NCBI GenBank assembly: GCA_004764695.1
Contig: SMSO01000007.1
Location: 956,001-1,020,000 of the forward strand
DNA from: Schizochytrium sp. TIO01
Taxonomy: Eukaryota; Sar; Bigyra; Thraustochytrida; Thraustochytriidae
DNA: 64,000 nt
Direction of reading: 5' to 3'
Positions 24,618-38,001 of this stretch are shown here, piece by piece (position 1 is the stretch's first letter; each line of letters opens with the position of its first letter). Made by a program: the position numbers and the translations under genes. Below the pieces are notes generated by a model. The model was not told the DNA's origin. It ran no database searches and saw only the letters and a program-made list of their open reading frames with translations.

Positions 24618-27600
24618 AATTGACTTCCTGGATGCAAGGGAGAATGAGTTCAAGACACAGGCATCATCCGCCTCTTGAAAACACACACACATACGCAGAT
24701 TCACAGCTGTGTTTGTTATTCTCGTGGAGAAAGGACGGCGGTCCGGTGCCACGCACACCCACCGCCGAGGAAAACAACTTCTCAGCAGTGCGTACCCAGC
24801 TTTGTTTTTTACTCGGGTTGGTACCTCGTGGACAGAAGTTCTGGGCGAAAACACAGGCGAAGGAGGGATCATAAGTTGTGGTGCTTACTGTAGATCGCAC
24901 ACGCGAGCGTCTCCGATTCCAGTGATCATTTCACCAAGACTCAAAGTGAGTGAGCTCTAGTTTATAGATGTTTACAGGAGCACGAGGTCACCATTGAGGT
25001 GTGTGAGTTATAGTTGTTGTTGTTGTAGTTGTTGTTTGGCTTGGCAGCAATGATTACAGAATTACGAAGAAGCGTGCTGTGGCGCATGGAGTGGAATGTT
25101 TTGGCCTGCCTATTTGCTGCTATTGAGCCTATCATAAGCGCTTGGGCTGGCTGCTATCGGAACACTGGTGTGAACTTTGGAGCCTTTTGCCACATCCGAG
25201 CAGCCAGCGAAGCTGATGGTACCTAGGCCTCGTTCGCCAGGAAATCTCTAATTGCATCAACTTTTTGAAATCATCAGTGTCGAGCTCATGAGATCTTATA
25301 TCTTGACTCAATTTTAAAATCCACGCCAGCAAGCTAGTGATGCCAATGTGAGTAGCGTAGGGATTGGATTGATTTTATATGGCTTATGCTCCTTTTCCCC
25401 TCCATAGTAGCGCACTTTCACTTGTGATTCCTTGCAATTAGCAAATAGGACACCTGCAAATGGATATGGAGACACCATCATTTCGATACAGAAGCTATAT
25501 AAATGTGTGCAGGTTGACTCGAACAAATCAGAAGTTGATCACCGCTCTACTTCGTGTGCAACCAACGTGGAGACCTCTTCGAAGCCTGCAAGTTGTGGGC
25601 GCACCAACTTCTTCTTTTAATTTTCTTATTTTTCTTATTTTTTTAACTTTAAAAGTAACATCTATCTATATGAAACCTTAGGAGGGTCTGTATAAACGAG
25701 TAAAAGAAAATCAATTTCCAACCAAGTAGAAAAGAAAGCTTGAGAAAGAAAAGGAGTCTTCACTTCACCTCTCGTGTTCACAGCAATGAATGCACAACAG
25801 CAGTGCACTCATCTTCAAATCGACGAAGAGACTCACTCAATGATTGTCTAGCCTATATCTTAACAAGAGGTATAAAGTATAACAAAGGGTGCCGTGCAGT
25901 GCAGCCATAGCAATCGGATAGGACTCGTTAGCGGCATTTGTGTGTTCCTTTCTCATCCTGAGGACTACTACTATCTACTGGTAACTAGTGAAAGGAGGTA
26001 ATTTCATCAAGGGCTACCATAGTTGAGATGAAAAAGACCTGGCGAACCTATTTATCGTTTACTTTGTTACATTAAGCTTGGGCCAATGCACGAAAGAACG
26101 CAAGAGTACAACTCTGTTGGGCTCAATGCAGCTGAAAGAATAAACCAGGTTCTGCAACATAGAATATTGAGGGATGCGTTTTCCTTCTTTGGGCGTGCTT
26201 CTCTAGACCAACGATTTCTTAAGCATTCTTTAACGCATGCTGAGATGTCCACCAATAATGTAGGCTTCGCTTGTATCGAATGAGACGGTGATAAAACGAT
26301 TGTTGAACGTACCTGCAGCTAAATTTCCGAAGCACTCTTTTCCATCTCTTTACTTTCATTGCACTTCCCCATCAGCTCAAGTTTCAATTGCTATCTCACA
26401 AAGTTTCATCACGGTATTTCATCATCGCTTCCTTTCCACTCAATCCTCACATTCACTCTAATTGTCCCTCAAGTAAGACCTGTACAAGCAGCACCAGCAG
26501 CGCCACTGCAGTGCTTCAAGCAACCCAACGTGCAGCAGAAAGGCTCGCTAACCTAAAGCACGAACCCATCCAATGAAAACAATTTCGTCTCCTGCATTGC
26601 TCAGGCCACAACATCTTGCTTCGGCAAGAAGCACTCACGATCTATTTCACAAGGAATCCCAAATCCTGGCTCATGCACGAGTGGCTACGCCGCCATTAGC
26701 GAGCAAGGGTAGGCTCTCATTAGTGCATGACAAACCCCCTTAAAGGGTCACTGTGCTCGACGAGATCTTCAGAATCCCTAGCTGTGAGAACCTTGCGAGT
26801 TAACCATTTCCTTCGCAGAACCTGATTTATATATATACTCGTGCATCAACTTGGACTTCGCACAAGGTCGAAACCTTGAAATGCTGGCATAATCGATGAT
26901 GTGGAATGCTGCTCATGCTCTGTACCGTGTGACTGCAGGAAGACACAAGACGAAACTTGGATCAGACTCTCACGGCAGCAAAGCGAAATATAAATCTTCT
27001 GACATTTATAAAAGGCACATCGGAAAAGTATTAGCTTTTCGATTCTTCTAGCCTCGGCATCGCACAGGCAGGTACGCATGAACATACTCCTATCTGTATG
27101 TATGTATGAATGTATGTATATTCACAAGAAAAAATGCGTGTGTTCTACTTTCCGTCCGAACTCGAGTAAGGCCATCCATCATCCATCAATCTGCAGTTCG
27201 CCTCACAGCATAGATTGAGTTCCATGTGTTAAAATTGAAAGCTAGACAGCTTTAGATAGCTAGCAGACACGCAGGTAATGGCTGGCGGGCCATTCGCGTT
27301 CGCTCGGCGCCCACAATAGGAGCTAAGAGAGCGAAAGTTTTGGTCCTCTCGGCACCAGCAGCGGGGCCTCTGAATCGTCTCGGTTGGCCGAAAGAAAGCA
27401 GCATCAAGTCAGCAGCAGCTTTTAATTACCAGGTAATTGAAGAGTTTTTATTCGTATATTTTTATTTTTATATGATGTTTTATTACGTTTTTTTAATGAA
27501 AGAAGCGAGAGAGATCTGCTTTGGATAGCTTTTACAACTGAAAACTTCCACTTTATTCTTTCTAAGCTTTTCATGAAATTGGAAACACATTTGCTAAAAT

Positions 27601-27654
27601 CGACTGCCTGCCTTTGGGAAAATGGAAGTAGCCTGAAAAGTTAAATTTCACTCT

Positions 27655-27683
27655 CTTTCTTTCTTTCTTTCTTTCTTTCTTTC
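27655..27683. repeat. (CTTT)n microsatellite
   Basis: Seven copies of CTTT within a longer pyrimidine-rich strand. Confidence 0.95.
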
Positions 27684-30600
27684 GTACTTACTCTCCTTCC
27701 TTCTTTACTTTCTTCCTTTCCCCAATTTCCCCTTTTTCTCTTCCTTTTTTTAACATGTCATTATTTTACAGACTTTGATGAATTTTTATTACTTTAATTA
27801 AAAGAAAATGAAATGAATTGAATCGAATGAATAGGATCATCTTTCCCACGGGCGAACCTCTTCAACAAACGAGCATGAATTTGGATAGATGAAAGTATTA
27901 GTCATGCCATAAAACTTGACAACTCTTTGTTATCAAGGTGCTCTTGCGTGGCGGAGTGAACATCTAACTAACTAACCGCAACATTGTAGCAGGCAGCGAA
28001 AACGGTAGCAGAAACGGTAGCCAAACCAATTTTCAAGAGTCTTTGCTGCCTCTGCAAATGAAATCTACAGGAATGGATGATGTGCCTTCATTCATTTGCC
28101 AAAGATCAAACAAGCTTTGAAATCCACGATTTATAACTACTCACTACTCTGAGAGCGAGTGTTCAAGGAACGAACTATTCTACCAGGGTACTTTGATTAA
28201 TTTTAAAATAAAATTATCAACAAATCAACGCTCATGAAGCTGCAAGGTACCGCTACTCCGGCAACTCCACGCCTGCAGCTGGAGCCTAGGCTTTGAGAAT
28301 TTGCAAGAACCACAACCTGCCAGAAGGAATCAAAGTCTCCGTTAGATTATGTAGGTGACAGCTTATTGCAACAACATCCTCAAAAAAAGCTCCTCATACC
28401 ACAAGCCAGGGCAGGTATTCCGTAACCTGGGTAGGTCTATCCACGTTTCGAGACGATCTGCAGTTCTATTCATGCAACAACTGCACCTAGAGCTTGGAAT
28501 CTTCTGGGCGGTCATGATCTCCCGATGATGAATTAATTTCACCTCAACTCCTGCAATAGGTTCAAGATCATAGCAGCATCAATCAATCAAGTCAACTTAA
28601 CTCACCTCGTTCCCAAAGCTCGGCAGGAAGTTAGCCCTCTACATCTAGCTAGCTAGCCATCTATATATTCCAGAGCGAGCGAGCAGGCAGGCAGGCACGG
28701 GAAAGAGCCGCGCTGGCCTTCCAAGCTCTTCTGCCAACTTAGGTGGAAGCTGCCTCGCGCTGATTGGCTACGGGTACACCAAGGCGCCTACCACCTGGCA
28801 GCTGTTGAAATGGGGTCTTGGTTGGAAACTGAGAGGTCGATTACAAGTTTACAACTTTCATTTTACCAAAACTTATTATGCATGGCAGGCACCCTCTCGT
28901 CAACTCCACGAAGAAGCACTTCTTCATACGCATGTTTCCAACCCTTAGAGGAAGCTTGCCTGCAAAGCTCTTCCCAAAGCAGCTTGGTGCTCGACCGATC
29001 GCCCTTATTGAGCACGCACTCCTCCTCCCTCTCGCAATTGCAAGCTTGCTTCTGCGCTTGTCGATGAAAGTAGAAACGATGAACTGATTATAACTTGCTG
29101 TCTCTCCTTCCTTTGTCTTGGCTGTGCTTGGAGCGGTTTGGGCTTTTGTAAGGCAAATGATCGAATGAAATGATGGAGACATTGCAATCGAAGCCGCCGC
29201 GGCACCTCCCTCTGATGATGTTCGCTCGTGAGTGAGTGATGGATTGACCATCGTCCGATGGCAGAAGTTGCCACTCGCAGAGGAAGATCGGAGGCGGCGG
29301 TAGCTTCTGGTGCAAATGCTGTAGCTTTCTGCAGCCGAGAGCCGTAAGCGAGCCTGTGAAATCTGCCTCGCTCCAGACCAGAACCGGCGGAACGGAGTTG
29401 GCAGCTTGAACCTCGCTCGCCCTCGCGTGCGGTCTGGTCATTGCACTCGCTTCTCATCTCTCTGCAAAGCGTGCATGGCCTCCAGCTTTACATTCGTGCA
29501 TGCATTTATGTATGAATGAATGAATATATATATTTTTTTCTATAGACATGAATCTATGTTTGTAAAGCAGCCGAAAGAAAGAAAGACTCGTGTTGATTTA
29601 GTTGCTTCAACGCGAAAACGTTGGCGTGGAGAGTGGCTTGGTTGGACTTCATCACCAGGCTGCCGCAAGCTTATGAAACCTCTTTCATCGAGCGAGGTGG
29701 CGCTGCAGCAAGGCTCTTAGAATCCGGCTGCGAGGAGAGAGGTAGGTTAGTGCTTTTCTTCTATAAAAGTGCTCGGCGGCATGCGCAGCCTCAAGAGGTG
29801 CGCTAGGGGTTTCGCCTAGGCGCCGGCATGGGCCAAATTTGGGGCTGTGTATCGGTGTATCGAGATCATCCTCATAAATGGTAGCAGAAGAACAATTTGT
29901 TGGTTGACTCTTTCTTTGTCTATAAGTTTGATTACCAATTTATACATGGATTTGTTTATGCATTTACTTTTTAAAGAAGGTATTTAGATGTTTACTTGTA
30001 AATGGGTGCTCTTACAAATCTGTCGATAGACTGATGAAGATAAGAGGTTGTTACCCGACCCTCCAAGGTATTTATTTATGTTAAAACCCCCCTTAGCCAT
30101 CTGGAACAATGCCAAATGAGGAACACTCCCTGCCTGCTGCAGGAGGGAAGGGCGAAATGTAAGTAAGTACTCAGAGTGTTCGAAGAACCTGGAGAAGTTT
30201 GAGTCTGCCGGTGAGCGAAAGAAGCTTACCAGAAAGAAAGAAGTAAAGAAAGAGGGAATACCTTGGCTTTTATCGCCTTCGAGGTTTTCAGGTTTTCACT
30301 TTCTTCTTTCACGAGGGGGGGGTAAAGGCAGAAACAGAAAACACAGTCCACAGCGCGAGCTGGCCGCTGGCAACGGCCTCGTTTCATGGCCTCGACTTCT
30401 CATCGCAGCGAAGATCATCTCATGGGACGCCACCGTGGCTTACTGGCCGCCCCGGTCAGTCTGCTGTTGACAGTCTGTCGATAGTCTTAAGTGAGAGTAT
30501 TTTTTCGCAGGACGAGTTATTATAGAGCCTGAGTAACAAACAGTGACACTTTAAAAGGTTTTCTTGGTATTTTATCCTATGGTGCTTTTGCTTGCTTCTT

Positions 30601-30915
30601 AGTTGAAAGAGTTGATGGAGCGATCAGTTCTATTCCTATGGCTGTTTTTGATGAGGCACGGAATTCTTTTTAGTCGGTCCCGGCGGAACAATAGAATGAT
30701 GGCCCGTAGTCACTTGCTTACCTACTTACTTACTTACTCACTTACTGGGGTCGCCAGAACAAGCTAAACACCCTCTCTGAGTGAATGGCTCATCTGCTTT
30801 CAATTTGTTACTCTACATTTGTTATCGTGTATCTACTGCTACTTCTAACCTCTACTTCTAAAGAAAACAAAGTCCTCCCTCTCAGCTAATTTCAGTCGAG
30901 CTGGGATAACCATGA

Positions 30916-31500
30916 GAAAACCTCCATCAATCAAGTGAGCGAACAAAAGATCTTTTGATCTTTCTGCTTCTTAAGCAACGACAACTTAATTTTGATTTGT
31001 TCTTATGTGGTAAGATAAAACAAATCGAGTCATTTGGGCACGAGGCAACTTATGCACCAAAGGTGCGCAGTGTAAACTCAAGGCTGCGGATTTCTAAAAC
31101 CAAGAAACTGAAAATAAGCGCACCGTACAAAGAAACAGAATGTAGGCTTCGCCCATACGGGGGGTTGCTCTTCTCTACAGATGTCGTTTTCTAAACTGTC
31201 GGAAGGATTGTGTTTTGCTGTGTAACAAAATATTGCTTTGCAATTGCGCGTTTTAAGCAAACAGTTCAAGGAATCGAAATTCCGTGCTCGAAACTTCTTC
31301 AGTATGCCAAAATAGTTCTTCTTTACCTTGATATCAGTTTACAAGCTACAAAATCGTTATTGCCTATTGAATTCGTCATGGATCTTTTTGTATTTGGCCA
31401 CCATTTTATATTTACATTCTCAAGACGACAGTTGAATCAATCTTCAGACGACGACATCTTGAAATTGTGCGAGAGGAGCCTCAGTTATTATTTATCTTGA
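30916..31500 (+). pseudogene. AT-rich reading frame with a single internal stop
   Basis: The frame is open from 30916 to 31191, has a TAA at 31192-31194, and continues in the same frame to a TGA at 31498-31500: 195 codons with one interruption. In DNA this AT-rich a random frame should meet a stop about every 16 codons, so the depletion is meaningful. The composition is protein-like: a Lys/Arg-rich patch around RISKTKKLKIS, a Cys/Phe-rich segment after the stop, and an acidic tail around QSSDDDILKLCE. No domain was recognised. There is no in-frame ATG at the left edge, so a 5' part is missing, spliced or lost. It is most likely a decayed gene or element; a gene with a short intron over the TAA is the alternative. 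Confidence 0.4.
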
Positions 31501-34500
31501 CATTTAATGTTGCATCATTAATTCAGTAGTTATATACTGCGTCATCATGAGTCTCCACATTGGCAACTTTGTTTTGCGATCTTTAATTCAACTGAGGGGG
31601 CTATGAACTTGTGTCTTGGTGGCCAGGCTGTAGCCAGTATTGGGATTTTTTTTTTATAAAGTATGGATTAAATCATCGTCACAAAACCACAGTGCTTCAA
31701 AACTAAAACGTTTATGTTTCAAGCATCCCTAGCACAATCTCCTGTACACTAGGTATCTCCGTCCTTCTTGAGATCACGTACTCAATCTCAAAATACGACA
31801 TAAAATTGATCCATTCCAGATTTTGATTTTTTTGTTTTTTAGTTTTCTAGTTTTTTTAGTTTTAAGGAACTCGAGAAACCAAAGAATCCTCGCCTCGAGA
31901 ACAATTAGCATAGTGCCACCGAGAACAACATGCAAGAACTAAACATTGGTATAGAAGCCCTGCAAGTCTCTGTTGTTCCTCCCCAGATCCTATTTGTTTC
32001 TTTCAGACAAGGTCCATCTAATTTTTCAACAATTTTTTTTTAATTTTTTAAATAACATTCCTTGAGATCAATGAACAACAAAGCCTAACACTTATCCGGG
32101 CTTAGAAAAACATCGTTTTATCCGCGCGAAACAACTTGAGGCCCTCATGAAGAAAATAAACAAAAATCTTTCTGAGCTTTTTACCTTTCCAATTATCCTG
32201 GACATTTTTTTTATTATTTACAACAAACCTTTCAAAAGTGTTTAAAAGATTCTGTAAAATATAAAATAAAAATGATGATGATGATCACTTTATGGGAAAG
32301 AAAGAATTACTACCTAAAAGGCGACTTGGAAGAGCTGTTTATTTATTCATTACTTATTGTTGTTTACCCACTTCTTTCCTTCTTTCTTTTAAAAGGATTA
32401 TAAACTATCATAAAAGGTGGTAGAAGGAGAGGGCGAATAAAGAAATTAAAGGTCATTCGCTTACAGAAAAGAAAACTTTTAATGCGTCTTCCGAAAGGCT
32501 TTGCGCGCGTAGCAATTTCCGTGTGAAAAACTCTCAGGAACTGCACGAGCGTTCCTATGCCTGCCACACTTATAATACAATAATAAGTAGCGAAAGCTAA
32601 TGCTGCGCTACCCCATCCGTAGCATCGCTTGGCCATCATCGCAACGCATTTCAGCTCGGCTCTAAATATAATTCATCGAGTGCTGCCGAAGAAGAAGAGG
32701 TCTTCAGAGCAAGTGAAGAAATGGTTCCTCTCGAGGTCGCCAAATTGTTCAACTACTGCTCAACTGCTCATCTTACGAAGGTGAATTGTATTTGCTTCTG
32801 CGTTCGTTAGTTCTTTTTATTTTTTTGTGCAAGGATGGGCGGGTGATACGTTGTTGTTCGTGCATACGGATGGGTGTCGAGAATGTGGCGCGAAAGCTTC
32901 TTTGATTCTCGAGCCTAAACTTGACTCCCCCGCAATTGAATCGTGACCGCCTGTGTCAAAAGCACCGCCCTGGAGATAGTAGATCTTGAGCCTCGAAGTG
33001 CCGCTCGCCTTAGTCATCAGCTCCAGCAAGTTTGATCGTAGCCAGATTGCACCTGTGACGAGATTACGCTCGAAGCTCTTGAGGACAGAAACAAACAAAT
33101 GCATTCGCCTTTAAAGTAGTCCCAGCGATTTTGGCTCTTCTTCATCTTCTTCGGCATCGCCAACAACTATCATCTTGTCGAGCAAGATCTTCACAACAGC
33201 CGCGACTCACGCTGGAGATTCCTGCACAAAGCGGCGGGCGTGCGTTCAACCCCGGTCTTAACAGAAGCGCTCCCAAGGTCGCCAGGACGATGGATGTTCA
33301 CTAAGACTCGAAGGTTGGTGTTCTTCGAATTCCGAGCTCGTGCACAAAATACGCTCTGCCCAACCAAGCCAAGCGCTCCGAGTTTCCCGTCGCTTCTTCG
33401 TTGGAGTCCTCCTCAAAATTGTAGGCATTGGTGGCATCGATTGGAATTGATTGGGTTGATGGAATTGATTGGATCCCGTCTTTAAAGACCCGTATCGCGT
33501 GCAGAAAGAGTCTCAGATGCCTTGCTTCCCACGGTGAGCCGGAGGACTCGTGGCACCCGCGGCAGCAGAAGACAGACAGACATCCAGGGCAATAGGCTCG
33601 AGCTCGAGGTCGAGGAGCTCGCGAAGACGGAGCTGGGAAAAGGCCTGCGTGAGCGAGCGAGAAGAAGGGAGTTCTCGAGGGGTTCTTGGCATATGAAGCG
33701 CCTCAAAGGTGGAGGATGCGGTGGCAGGAGGGAGACCACGGTGGCCGCAGCCATCCATATTTCCCCGCGGTCGCCTAGGTTTGTCCTTTTGTTTTGTTTT
33801 GTGCAGGTACCAGCTTGGAACTCGAGCTCTCTTCAGGGTAGGTTCTCCTTCGGGTTGAACTTCCTGAGCGAGGGCCTTCTACCAGCAAGTCATTGGAGAT
33901 GGCAGTTCGCGAGGAGAAGTCCTAGCCCAAGAGCAGAGCAGAGGTATGGGCTGTGTGCGAATTCCTGCAAATCCAGCAAGACATGCCACTTCCACAGAAA
34001 CTGAACCGCGTCGAGAAGCTTATTTGATTCACGCCGAGATCGAGCAGTGGAGAGGGCACCAGCATTCAAGCCGAGAGACGAGTCAAGCAAGCGCAGCACA
34101 GCAAGAACAGCATGCACAGGCTGCAGAGGCGTCGGGAAAAGCCACGGCTCCCTCACTCGCTTACCGAGCTCCTTTGTTTTGCACGAGACGATGAAGCTCT
34201 CGGGAGGAAAGAAAGACCTCCTCATCATCATCACCACCATCCTCCTTCGCATGCATCCAACCGTTCTCAGCCATTGGCGGATGAACGAAAGCGTAGCCTG
34301 CCTGTCATTTAATCATCGATGGAAACCTTGCTAGCTCGCTTTGCTTTCTTCCTAGGCGAGACGCTTCGAGCCACAGACTTCTCCCGAAAAGCTGAGACAG
34401 GGCAGAGACGCTCGCTACTTACTCGGAGAGAACAAGCAACAAAAGCGCAGGAACTAAGCGCAGCAGTCGGTCGGCTGCCGTGTACTTACTTCTGAAAACG

Positions 34501-34951
34501 AGAGGGAAACTTGCTTGCCATCCTCGTCTCGAACCTCGCCTCAAAGAATGCAGACTTGAGCAGCAGCAGCCAAAGAAAGGACATAGAAATAGAAATTCTA
34601 TACTTTAGTCTCTTCTCGAAAGTGTAACGCCTAGGAAACTGTGTTTTCCTTTGGAGACAGAAAGGGGGTTCACGAACTTGCACCAAACATTTCGTTGGCA
34701 CAGAGCGTGGACCTCGTCCTGGGAGGGGTTAGCAGCCACCAATCGAGGAGGAGGAGGAGGAGAGAAGAGAGGATGAAAGGGGTGCAACGGATGCAGTTGA
34801 AGCGAAGGAAATGGTTGGGTGTGAAAGACTTACAAAATGTTATATTTTTAATTTAATTTTAAAAATAAAAAATAAAATGAATGGAGGCTCGGAAGTAGTC
34901 GGCAAGCGAGGAGCCCCAAGTGACTGAAGACTGGAAGAGCTGGCCGCGGCA
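31501..34951. other. Gene-free spacer
   Basis: No supported gene. Open frames at 33.5-34.3 kb occur on both strands in GC-rich DNA and look like chance. A short GGA run lies near 34747-34762. Confidence 0.55.
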
Positions 34952-35785
34952 TCACTTTAAAACCCGTGGGCCGTGATTCTTGATCCTCAGTAAAGAAGGA
35001 TCTAGCCTGTCACTTGGTAGGTCTTCCTCAGTAGCAGACAACAGATTGATGATTTCCAAGAAATTCTTCACCATCATCTCGCCATTCTCGTCCTGCAATT
35101 TTATGCTCAAGTTGAATACCTGACCATTTTTATATCCCAAGGGGTCGTACGTTTTTCCTAAATTTTTAAATAACATTTCTTACGAAGCATCAAGCTCCAT
35201 TCCATCACTTGACAATTTTATAAATTCATAATTTGAAATGTTATACTGCCGTTGCACCATCGTCACGACATTGTTCATGCTACGACGGGTGACGATAATG
35301 ATTGAATGTGCAGCAATTATTTGTTAGTTATATTTTTTTAATTCACCGCTGACACACATTTAAAATTGGAATAGGACTCTTTCGTTGCGGTAGTAGTGTT
35401 TTTTGTATACAAATTGTCCAAGTTTCCCTGGTGTTCCTTTTTCTTTCTTCTGTTATACCAATGGCATCCTATTGTCCAATGAGCGAGGGATATTGAAAGT
35501 TTCCTTAATGTGCCAAAGAAATCTCGCCACGCCATACTATTCCTACTTATAATTGATCTTAAAAAATTGCTCGCACCCAGAATCGTCCCTATAGACTTTG
35601 CCGTTTACGAACAATATGGATGCAAGGGCGTACCCTTGAACCTTTAAGCAGGATTCTGGCACGAGGATTCTAGCATTAGAACAGGACAGACAAAGAGGCA
35701 AATCCCTCACTCGAGGAATAGAACGAAGAAGGTAGGCATAAAAACGAACAGAGGTTGAAAAGTTTGTTGTTATAAATAACTGCAA
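34952..35785 (-). pseudogene. AT-rich minus-strand frame with six internal stops
   Basis: One minus frame spans 278 codons with internal stops only at 35543-35545, 35537-35539, 35453-35455, 35360-35362, 35324-35326 and 35180-35182, clearly fewer than expected in such AT-rich DNA. The segments read like protein, for example FLWHIKETFNIPRSLDNRMP and, near the C-end, DENGEMMVKNFLEIINLLSA followed by an acidic stretch. The C-terminal part (about 35280-35080) has spacing loosely like a ubiquitin-like beta-grasp fold (YEFIKLSSDGMELD, then NGQVFNLSIKL); this is only an impression. A CTTTGCAG acceptor-like site sits at the 5' edge (about 35780). It is best described as a decayed gene of unknown family. 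Confidence 0.4.
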
Positions 35786-37528
35786 AGGTCATACAAGACA
35801 AACAGAGAGTATACCAAGATAGGTTCTCCGGACCTCACAAGTTTTTGGATAAAGAATATATTTGGTTGGAACTACACCATATATGTGTTTGATCCTACAA
35901 GTCGTCATGATAGACGAAATGGAAACTGCTGTACCTCTTGTATTACCAACTACAAATAGAATTCCGAAGTAAAAGCGCTTCTTAATCGATTCCTTGAATG
36001 AATTCGTTTCTCACAGTAGGTACCTATTTTGACTTTCTTCCCAGTAGAAAACAATCTGAGAAGATACATCATTATTTCCTTAAACAAATTCCACCAAGGT
36101 CAGTCAACCTTTACTACGACCGCAGCTGCTTCAATCCTCCCCCAAGTCCCTCACAGGATTTCAATCTCTCCCAAACGCAAATGTATATAATGTTATCAAA
36201 GGACCTTATTTATTACAAAAGCCCAGCTTTGTTGTCCAAACTTCAAACTACATCTCATCTTCACACTTACAAAAGATGTAGTACCTACTTCTTTCTTTCA
36301 AGCCCCCTGCTTTCACCTAGGATCCTCTAACATGGCTTCCCTGCAAACTATGCGATGTGTTTCCCTCTTTGCTCAAGTGCAGAGCGGCTGTTTTCGCTTG
36401 CCCGAACCTTGCGCCTAATTGCTTCAGGTTTGCACGGATGCCTCGGCCCATATAACACACACCCAATTACAGAGCAGCGCAAATTTATGACGCCACACGA
36501 GACTGCAAATAAAAATAATAAAAAATCATTAAATTAAAATGTTGTGTTTTCCTGAGCTCCAAAAGTCTGTGGGTAGCCTCCACCCTGATGTGCCAGAGAC
36601 GCGTCAAGTCTTCGATAACTCGGGGCAGCTGCTGGCCGAGAACTTATTGAAAGCGGCGCGCAATTGTGAAATCAAAAACAGAAAGGATTTTTTTTTTTTC
36701 CTCCGTTTTCTTTTTCTCTTTTTTTCTTTTTTCTTGTGCCTGTGTAAACAAATCCTTGAGTCTCCCCGTTCCCCACTGCTCCATCGCGTTCTATGTAATG
36801 CGCTTTGACAGGGCCCAAGAAACCGCCAGCACTCACAGCAGCCTCCATCGAACAGCGGCATCATTAACGATCAGGATAATTCATACCAAAAAAACCAACG
36901 GCCCTAGACTTGTTCAAGCTATGCACTCCAATTCAACTTCGCCAAGATAGACTTTCATCATTCATGTGCGCAGGAGCTTGCAATCTCAATCTTCGAGCGA
37001 GCACCATAGTAGTTTTCCGTGACCTTGACACCGAAGCCAATGACAACTTGAATCAAAAGCTAGTCAAAACTTGTCGAGGAAGTTTGCTCGCAAAAAGATT
37101 CACGGCCAACACCGGTTGCCCTTCCGTAGCCCGCACAGGCATCACAGACGACCAAAGCTCTCTTCTCACGGTACGAGGCACCGCTGTGGCAAGCGCACAT
37201 CATTTGCGACTTTCTTCTGCGGGATTGATTAATGCCGTTCCACTTCCAAACTGAATCTTTTAAGTGCGCTGCGCAAAACTTTGACGCTTCCATTCTGTCA
37301 AGAAAGAAATGGGCCAAAGCGAAGTTTTGAGGCGCGAGCAGCTGCACGAAGATCAAGCAAAACCAAATCAAACCAACTCGGGATGATCAGGACAGGATTT
37401 GTCGAAATGAGGGCTTTCGCACGGACTTTTGAGTTTGAACTCAACGTTTCAAGCTTACCTGCGGTGCAGCACAACAAAGAGCAGCTGCACAAATCTGCTC
37501 GCGATGGGGAATTCGTTGGGAGGCAACA
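35786..37528. other. Spacer, nothing supported
   Basis: Open frames up to about 114 codons occur on both strands near 36.9-37.4 kb without any recognisable domain. No RNA gene was seen. Confidence 0.5.
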
Positions 37529-38001
37529 ATGATTGAGAAGAAGTGTCTGATCGGAGTGGACTTTGACGGAGTGGATGCGATGCCAGCCTGGATGCTACTC
37601 ATGCTGCTAGCGGGTTTTGTTGCCCTTCGTAAGGATGATGATGGGCCATGGCCAAGCTGACTTGCCTGTCTCTTTGCAGTTGCGCAGAGAAGGATCGCGC
37701 AGCTTTGCATCATCTGATACTCTTAGGTGGTGTAGTAGAAACTACAAACCCGGCAGACTATTTGGCAGCAGCAGAGTGTTTCTCCGAATACGTACTTGAG
37801 GTTTGGGCACAAGTAGAGCGTGCAGGCACAAATGCCGTGACGGGACTTTGCGCGAAGAGACTGCAAGGGCTTGCGGGTATACAAGTGCCTTGCGAGAGGA
37901 TTGAAGAAGGTAGGAAAGCTGTGCTAGAAAAGCATAGCCCTTGGAGGCTAGCCTTGGTAGCCACGCTCGAGAGACTGCGCGAGGGAGGCCCTTACCTTTG
38001 A
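37529..38001 (+). CDS. Candidate small two-exon gene, unknown function
   Basis: The ATG at 37529 has A at -3. Exon 1 (37529-37628) encodes a short N-end beginning MIEKKCLIGVDFDGV and a hydrophobic segment (PAWMLLMLLAGFVAL). A GTAAGG donor at 37629 and an AG ending at 37687 join in frame to exon 2 (37688-38001, TGA). Inside the 59-bp intron are a CTGAC branch-like box and a pyrimidine run ending TTTGCAG; the in-frame acceptor is the next AG, 8 bp further on. The predicted product is 137 aa: one possible membrane helix, then a mostly helical region containing ADYLAAAECFSEYVLEVWAQ. No family was recognised. Without splicing, exon 2 is open for 117 codons from an ATG at 37648. The splice model is inferred from sequence alone. 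Confidence 0.35.
37629..37687 (+). other. Candidate 59-bp intron
   Basis: GTAAGG at the 5' end, a CTGAC box at about 37657-37661, then a pyrimidine-rich run and two closely spaced AGs. Only the second AG keeps the downstream frame open. Confidence 0.35.

Larger units (their letters stand above)
23298..30915. other. Gene-free spacer
   Basis: No supported gene. The frame at 23771-24550 (+), 259 codons, starts at a TTG and runs through an (AAAC)n microsatellite near 24247-24272, so it is not called. Simple repeats lie at 23579-23621, 24571-24617 and 27655-27683. The GC-rich stretch at 29.0-29.45 kb is open in several frames on both strands. Confidence 0.6.
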
